This document shows, piece after piece, positions 59,518-64,000 of a DNA stretch of 64,000 nucleotides (within the stretch, counting starts at the first letter, position 1; every line of letters begins with the position of its first letter). The position numbers and the translations under genes were made by a program. Where the stretch lies: assembly GCF_036231945.1 (NCBI RefSeq), contig NZ_CP109599.1, positions 6,165,501 through 6,229,500 on the forward strand. The letters are read 5' to 3'. This stretch comes from Streptomyces sp. NBC_01429. GTDB lineage: Bacteria > Actinomycetota > Actinomycetes > Streptomycetales > Streptomycetaceae. The notes beneath the pieces are model-generated. The model saw only the letters and a list, made by a program, of their open reading frames with translations, had not been told where the DNA came from and did not search any database.

Positions 59518-60831
59518 CCCGGACCTGGACCGCTGTCGCGTGCGCGGCCGGAGCCGGGGCAGGCCGCCGCGGCCCGCCAGCGCGCACGCCGTCAGCAGCC
59601 CGGCCGCCCCGGCCACCGGCAGCAGCACGGCCGGCGGCACGACCGTCAGCAGCCCCGCGCCCAGCGCCAGCGCGAGGGCGTTGGGTACGTACATCACCGT
59701 GTGGGCGGTCGCGGCCGTCCGGCCGAGCACCGCGCCCGGTATCTCCCGCTGCACCGCCGTCAGCGCGGCGATCAGCACACACGGCAGTCCGGCGCCCACC
59801 CCGGCGGCACCCGCCAGCACCACCGCGTCGTACGGCAGCGCCCGCGCCGCCACCGATACCGCGAACAGCGCGATCCCGGCCGCGCCGAACACCCGCTCCG
59901 GCAGCCGGCGCAGCAGCGGGCCCGCCAGCAGTCCGGTGAGCACGGACCCCGCGCCCTGGACGGCGTACAACACCCCCACGTACGTGGGGGCGCGGCCGAG
60001 CCCCTGGTCCACCACCGCGTAGACCGCCGCGCCGTTGAGCCCGGCGAGCAGCATGGTGGCCGCCGCCGCGCCGACGAGCGGACGCAGCGTCCGTGATTCC
60101 CACAGCCTGCGGACCGACTCGGCCGTACCGGCGAGCCGGCTACCCCGGGGCGGCGGCGCCGGCCGCTCCTCCCGTACGCGCATCAGCGCGAAGCATCCGG
60201 CGGCGAGCACGAAGGTCACGGTGTCGAGGAGGGCGACGGTGGAGCCGCCGAAGCGGGCGTACAGCCCGGCGCCCGCGAGCGGGGCGAGGAGCTTCATGCC
60301 CTCGTTGGCGGTGAGCCGCAGCCCGTTGAAGTCGCCGCGCAGCCGGGGAGCGACCGCCGCGGCGACGAGGGCCGCCTCCGCCGCGTCCTGGACGACCCCG
60401 CTCACGCCGTACAGGAACAGCACGCAGAAGACGATCCAGATCCGGTCCGCCGCGTCGACGGCGAGCAGCGCGCACAGCGCGACCGCCATCGCGAGATGGC
60501 AGCCGATCAGCAGCGGCCGTCTGCGCACCCGGTCGGCGACCGCCCCCAGCAGCGGGCCCGCCAGCACCGGCGCCCACATCGCGAAGACGGTGAGCGCGGC
60601 CAGACTGTCCGAGCCGGTCAGGGACTTGGTCCAGACGCCCGCCGCCAGCCACATCGCCGACGTGCCGAAACCCGAGACGACCACCCCGGACAGATACAGC
60701 CGCGCCTCGCGGTCCCGCAGGACCCCGCCACCCCGTGCCGTCGCACGCACACCCGCACCCACAGCCGCCGCCCCGTCCGCTCCGGTTCCCGTACAGCCGT
60801 CAGCGTGCGGCTGAGGACCGGGTTCCGGCAT
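59503..60831 (-). CDS. Major facilitator superfamily transporter
   Basis: 442 residues, 12 predicted helices. MFS loop 2-3 signature GPLLGAVADRVRRRPLLIGC near residue 90 and the symmetric LTGLLAGPLLRRLPERVFG in the second half. Overall pattern is of the MFS_3/enterobactin-exporter-like group (FLYGVSGVVQDAAEAALVAA). The first 40 residues are Gly/Ala-rich; a later start is possible. Its 3' end overlaps the convergent unknown gene. It lies 35 bp downstream of hyuB on the same strand, so may belong to that operon. Confidence 0.9.
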   Translation of the reverse strand: MPEPGPQPHADGCTGTGADGAAAVGAGVRATARGGGVLRDREARLYLSGVVVSGFGTSAMWLAAGVWTKSLTGSDSLAALTVFAMWAPVLAGPLLGAVADRVRRRPLLIGCHLAMAVALCALLAVDAADRIWIVFCVLFLYGVSGVVQDAAEAALVAAAVAPRLRGDFNGLRLTANEGMKLLAPLAGAGLYARFGGSTVALLDTVTFVLAAGCFALMRVREERPAPPPRGSRLAGTAESVRRLWESRTLRPLVGAAAATMLLAGLNGAAVYAVVDQGLGRAPTYVGVLYAVQGAGSVLTGLLAGPLLRRLPERVFGAAGIALFAVSVAARALPYDAVVLAGAAGVGAGLPCVLIAALTAVQREIPGAVLGRTAATAHTVMYVPNALALALGAGLLTVVPPAVLLPVAGAAGLLTACALAGRGGLPRLRPRTRQRSRSGSAEA

Positions 60832-60866
60832 CGGGTGAACGCCGTATGCGAGCGCTGCGGACAGCC

Positions 60867-62885
60867 CTAGACAGTGCTCTCCGCTTCCAGTTCCGCCGTG
60901 AGCCGGTCCAGCACCGCGCGCGCCGCCGTCAGCTGCGTCTCGGAGGCCGGGGCGGTCCGCGCCGTCGAGGGGAAGCCCTCGGGCAGCTCGTTGAGCACCG
61001 CCGTGTGGATCGCGGCCCGGCGCGCGTAGCGGCCCGCCGCCGGCAGCGCGAAGAGCGCCGCGACCAGCCGGTCGGCGGCCTCCGTCGAGTGCACCGCGTC
61101 CCAGGCGGCCCGCTCGGGTCCCGCGCCGTGCGGGGCGTTCGGCGGGGTGCGGCGCAGCTCGGCGGTGGCCGGTGCGTCGAGCGCCGGGCGGCCGTCGGCG
61201 CCGGTGGTGATCGCCACGCCGTAGTCGCGCGCGGCGGCCCGCTCGGTGACCAGAGCGCGCCGTACGTCGTCCAGCACCGCCGCCGGGTCGCGGGTCCACG
61301 CGTCGCCGTAGCCGCCCGCGCCCGAGGTGCGCAGGGTGACCGTGTCGCCCTTGCGCAGCGCCACCATGTCGATCTTCCCGTGGCGCCGCTCGTCGTCCCG
61401 GCCCTCGTTGACGACGAGTTCGGCCGGTACTCCGGGGCCACCGCCCGCCGCGCCCCACGGACGGAAGCGCATCCGCTCCAGGCCCCGGGCGAGCAGCCGG
61501 CAGTCGTCGCCGAGGATCCGGAAGACGAGTTCGAGACCGCAGCCGCCGCGCCAGCGTCCCGGGCCGCCGGAGTCGGGGCGCAGCGCGTAGCGGACGATCT
61601 CCGCGCCGATCTCCGTCTCGACGGTCTCCACCGGGTTGTTGGCCAGGTTGGAGATGCCGCTGTCGCGTCCGTCCACACCGTCCGCGCCCTCCCGCGCGCC
61701 GGTGCCGCCGACCATGGGCTCCAGGACCTGGACGTTCTGCCCGCCGCCCGGCGCGTTCTCGGCGACGACGACGGGCACGACGAGGCCGCTGCTCGCCGCG
61801 GGCATCACCTCGGGCGCGGCCAGGCCGAGCGCCCCGCCGAGCGCGTCGTTGACCCGGGAGGCGGTGGCGTGCCGGATACCGACGGCGGCGGGCGCCGAGG
61901 CGTTGACGACCGAGCCCTCCGGCGCGGTGACGGTCACGGGCCGGATCAGCCCGCCGTTGAGCGGGATCGCCGGGTCGAGGGTGCAGATCAGCGCGAGGAC
62001 CCGGGTGGTGATCCAGGCGTGCGCCCGCCCGTGGCTGGCGATGTTGAAGGCCGCGGCGACCTGCGGGTCGGTGCCGGTGAAGTCGAGGTGCAGCGCGCCC
62101 CGGTCGAGGGTGGCGGCGACGGAGATACGGACCGGTACGGGGGAGACGGCGTCGTCGTCCAGATAGTCGGTGAACCGGTAGGTGCCGTCGCGCAGCCCGG
62201 CGAGCGCCGCCCGCGCCTTCTGCGCCGTGTACTCCACCAGGTCCGTGTGGGCGGCGGCGACCTCGGCCGCGCCGTGCCGCTCGATCACCCGGGCGAGCCG
62301 CTCACGGCCGGTGCGCAGCGCGGCGAGCATGGCGCGCAGATCGCCGTCGTTGGCTTCGGGGGTACGGCTGTTCGCGGCGAGCAGGGCGGCGATGTCACGG
62401 CTGGGCTCACCGGCCCGTACCAGCTTGACCGGCGGTATCCGCAGGCCCTCCTGGTAGATCTCGTGGTTGGTCGGCGCGAGGCTGCTGGGCACCCGGCCGC
62501 CGATGTCGGAGCAGTGGATGAACGCCCAGCCGTAGCCCGCGATCTCGCCCTCGTGGAAGTACGGCTCGATGAGCTGGATGTCCGGCAGATGGGTGGCCAG
62601 ACCGCCCGAGGTGTACGGGTCGTTGGTGATGATGACGTCGCCCGGCTCCAGCGGCCCCACGTGCTCGACCGCCGTGCGCACGTCGAGACCGACGAAGCCG
62701 GAGACGCCGATGCCGCGCGGGTACGCGGTGAAGCGGCCGTCGGGCCCGGCGAGCGCGCAGCAGAAGTCGGCGGTCTCCTTGACGTACAGGGAGCGGCTGG
62801 TGCGCTGGAGGGTGAGGCACATCTCCTCGGTCAGCGCGCCGAGCTTGTTGCCGATGATCTCCAGGGTGACCGGGTCGAGCTTCAT
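60867..62885 (-). CDS. Hydantoinase B/oxoprolinase-family subunit
   Basis: 672 residues. MKLDPVTLEIIGNKLGALTE opening, NDPYTSGGLATHLPDIQLIE near residue 88, SDIGGRVPSSLAPTNHEIYQ near 125 and the core GGGQNVQVLEPMVGGTGARE near 375 are HyuB signatures. With HyuA it makes an ATP-dependent amidohydrolase acting on hydantoins, 5-oxoproline, or (as acetone/acetophenone carboxylase-type relatives) on other substrates. The C-terminal ~150 residues are an extension beyond many HyuB proteins. Substrate not predictable. Confidence 0.93.
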   Translation of the reverse strand: MKLDPVTLEIIGNKLGALTEEMCLTLQRTSRSLYVKETADFCCALAGPDGRFTAYPRGIGVSGFVGLDVRTAVEHVGPLEPGDVIITNDPYTSGGLATHLPDIQLIEPYFHEGEIAGYGWAFIHCSDIGGRVPSSLAPTNHEIYQEGLRIPPVKLVRAGEPSRDIAALLAANSRTPEANDGDLRAMLAALRTGRERLARVIERHGAAEVAAAHTDLVEYTAQKARAALAGLRDGTYRFTDYLDDDAVSPVPVRISVAATLDRGALHLDFTGTDPQVAAAFNIASHGRAHAWITTRVLALICTLDPAIPLNGGLIRPVTVTAPEGSVVNASAPAAVGIRHATASRVNDALGGALGLAAPEVMPAASSGLVVPVVVAENAPGGGQNVQVLEPMVGGTGAREGADGVDGRDSGISNLANNPVETVETEIGAEIVRYALRPDSGGPGRWRGGCGLELVFRILGDDCRLLARGLERMRFRPWGAAGGGPGVPAELVVNEGRDDERRHGKIDMVALRKGDTVTLRTSGAGGYGDAWTRDPAAVLDDVRRALVTERAAARDYGVAITTGADGRPALDAPATAELRRTPPNAPHGAGPERAAWDAVHSTEAADRLVAALFALPAAGRYARRAAIHTAVLNELPEGFPSTARTAPASETQLTAARAVLDRLTAELEAESTV

Positions 62886-62900
62886 GGGCGGGTGCGTCCT

Positions 62901-62940
62901 TGCCGTTGCGTGCCAGTGCGTGCCAGTGCGTGCCGTTGTG
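62901..62940. repeat. Four 10-bp tandem repeats between hyuA and hyuB
   Basis: TGCCGTTGCG, TGCCAGTGCG, TGCCAGTGCG and TGCCGTTGTG follow head to tail, in the 87-bp gap just upstream of hyuB. Ten base pairs equals one helical turn. Confidence 0.8.
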
Positions 62941-62972
62941 TGCGGGTGGGTGCTGATCAGGAGCGGGGGGGC

Positions 62973-64000
62973 TCAGGACCGGGTGAGGCGGAGGTTGCCG
63001 AGCGGGTCCACCCCGGCCGTCCACTCCGGCGGCACCAGCACGGTGGTGTCGTCCTGCTCGACCACGGCCGGTCCCGTCAGGGTCTGCCCGGGGCGCAGCG
63101 CGTCGCGCCGGTGCACCTCGGCGGTGACCCGGTCCCCGGCGAGCAGGACCGTACGGTGCCCGGTCGGGACGGGCGGCTCCGTGCGCGCGGTGACGGGCAC
63201 CGCCGCCGGTACGATCTCGGGCCCCGCCGAACTGATGGCGAGGCGCGCGGTGCCGAGGCTGATGGCGGCGTCGGTGTCGCGGAAGCCGTACAGCCGCTCG
63301 TGCTCGGTGTGGAACGCCTCGCGCAGCGCGTCCTGGGTGAGCGGCGCGGGCAGCGGCACCCGCAGCTCGTACGCCTGTCCCCGGTAGCTCATGTCGGCGG
63401 CCAGGGTCAGTTCGGCCGCTCCGGCCGCAGGCCCCTGCCCGGCGAGCCAGTCGCGCGCCTGTTCCTCAAGACCGGCCAGGACGGCGTCCAGGGCGGCGAC
63501 CGAGGCGCCGTCCAGCTCGCGGCGCAGGCTGCGCGCGAAGTCCCGGCGCAGGTCGGCGCCGACCGCGCCGAGCGCGCAGAAGGTGGCGGCGGTCGGCGGG
63601 ACGACGATCTCGCGGATCCCGACCTCCTCCGCCAGCACGGCGGCGTGGGTGGGGCCCGCGCCGCCGAACGGTACGAGGGTGAACTCGGCCGGGTCCAGGC
63701 CGCGTCCGGCCAGCGTCTTCTGGAGTTCCACGGCCATCCCGGCGGTGGCGACGCGCAGCGCGCCGTCGGCCGCGCGGTCCGCTCCCGTACCCGTACCCGT
63801 ACCGCCGTCGTCGGAGCCGGAGCCGAAGCCGAGTCCCTCGGCCACCTCGCCCAGCGCGCGGGCGGCGGCGGGCGCGTCCAGGGTCATCCGGCCGCCGAGG
63901 AAGGTCGCCGGGTCGATGACCCCGGTGTGCAGATAGCAGTCGGTGACGGTCGGGCGGGTGCCGCCCCGGCCGTACGCGACGGGCCCCGGGGCCGCTCCCG
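62973..64000 (-). CDS. Hydantoinase A/oxoprolinase-family subunit, C-terminal part (cut by window edge)
   Basis: About 341 C-terminal residues are visible; the ATPase-like N-terminal half lies beyond 64000. Features: GPVAYGRGGTRPTVTDCYLH at the edge, LVPFGGAGPTHAAVLAEEVG (conserved HyuA phosphate-type loop), PPTAATFCALGAVGADLRRD and the late LTGPAVVEQDDTTVLVPP. In most homologues the position after TVTD is Ala rather than Cys. It lies upstream of hyuB, separated by the 10-bp repeat array. A Gly/Thr/Asp insert (GSGSDDGGTGTGTG) interrupts the conserved helix region. Confidence 0.92.
   Translation of the reverse strand, partial: GAAPGPVAYGRGGTRPTVTDCYLHTGVIDPATFLGGRMTLDAPAAARALGEVAEGLGFGSGSDDGGTGTGTGADRAADGALRVATAGMAVELQKTLAGRGLDPAEFTLVPFGGAGPTHAAVLAEEVGIREIVVPPTAATFCALGAVGADLRRDFARSLRRELDGASVAALDAVLAGLEEQARDWLAGQGPAAGAAELTLAADMSYRGQAYELRVPLPAPLTQDALREAFHTEHERLYGFRDTDAAISLGTARLAISSAGPEIVPAAVPVTARTEPPVPTGHRTVLLAGDRVTAEVHRRDALRPGQTLTGPAVVEQDDTTVLVPPEWTAGVDPLGNLRLTRS

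Overview
The window is about 72% GC, with strong third-position GC bias, GTG/TTG starts and many 4-bp stop/start overlaps. Its gene order (uvrA, uvrC-rapZ-yvcK-whiA, gap-pgk-tpiA-secG, pgi, opcA-zwf-tal-tkt, ctaB, ctaA, sufRBDCSU, dapD) is that of a Streptomyces chromosome core region. WhiA, RbpA, OpcA and mycothiol-type enzymes point the same way. No tRNA, rRNA, CRISPR array, prophage or complete transposon was seen.

Layout. 1-5.8 kb: the 5' end of a DinB/MDMPI-type enzyme, uvrA, a ferredoxin-P450 pair and a MarR regulator. 5.9-11.5 kb: a Tat-exported Rieske protein, then the tightly overlapped uvrC-rapZ-yvcK-whiA block. 11.9-27.4 kb: central carbon metabolism. gap, pgk, tpiA and pgi are on the plus strand; pgl-opcA-zwf-tal-tkt form one minus-strand pentose-phosphate operon. 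secG, an RbpA-family protein, two bacterial-PH-domain membrane proteins and a poly-gamma-glutamate-hydrolase-like exported protein are interspersed. 27.8-33.3 kb: haem O and haem A synthases, two poorly known proteins and a drug-type ABC exporter. 33.4-40.1 kb: the complete SUF iron-sulfur operon (sufR, sufB, sufD, a Rieske ferredoxin, sufC, sufS, sufU, a DUF59 protein), led by a CAAC-N6-GTTG dyad and closed by a very strong terminator. 40.2-48.6 kb: accessory DNA. It holds two gene remnants, an oxidoreductase/XRE-regulator pair, a secreted-protein plus ABC-transporter operon, an SMR efflux/TetR/zinc-ribbon operon and membrane proteins. 48.6-54.6 kb: dapD, a DapA homologue, and SMI1, monooxygenase-like, unknown and Tudor-like proteins. 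54.7-54.9 kb: a foldback, MITE-like element. 55-64 kb: a TerD protein, a uronate/aldarate catabolic set (uronate dehydrogenase and KDG dehydratase, divergent), an unknown TIM-barrel-like protein, an MFS exporter and a hydantoinase/oxoprolinase pair cut by the window end.

How the genes work together. The glycolytic and pentose-phosphate genes cover glucose-6-phosphate to triose phosphates and NADPH supply, with OpcA as the G6PDH cofactor. CtaB and CtaA make haem for the terminal oxidase. SUF makes the clusters used by the Rieske proteins and ferredoxins. The least explained material is non-coding: a two-tier structured element between tpiA and secG, operator-like dyads at the SMR, kdgD, sufR and secreted-protein/ABC promoters, and the 168-bp foldback repeat. 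No wholly new enzymatic system is evident. The best candidates for something undescribed are the secreted Cys protein plus ABC-transporter operon and the unknown protein co-transcribed with kdgD.
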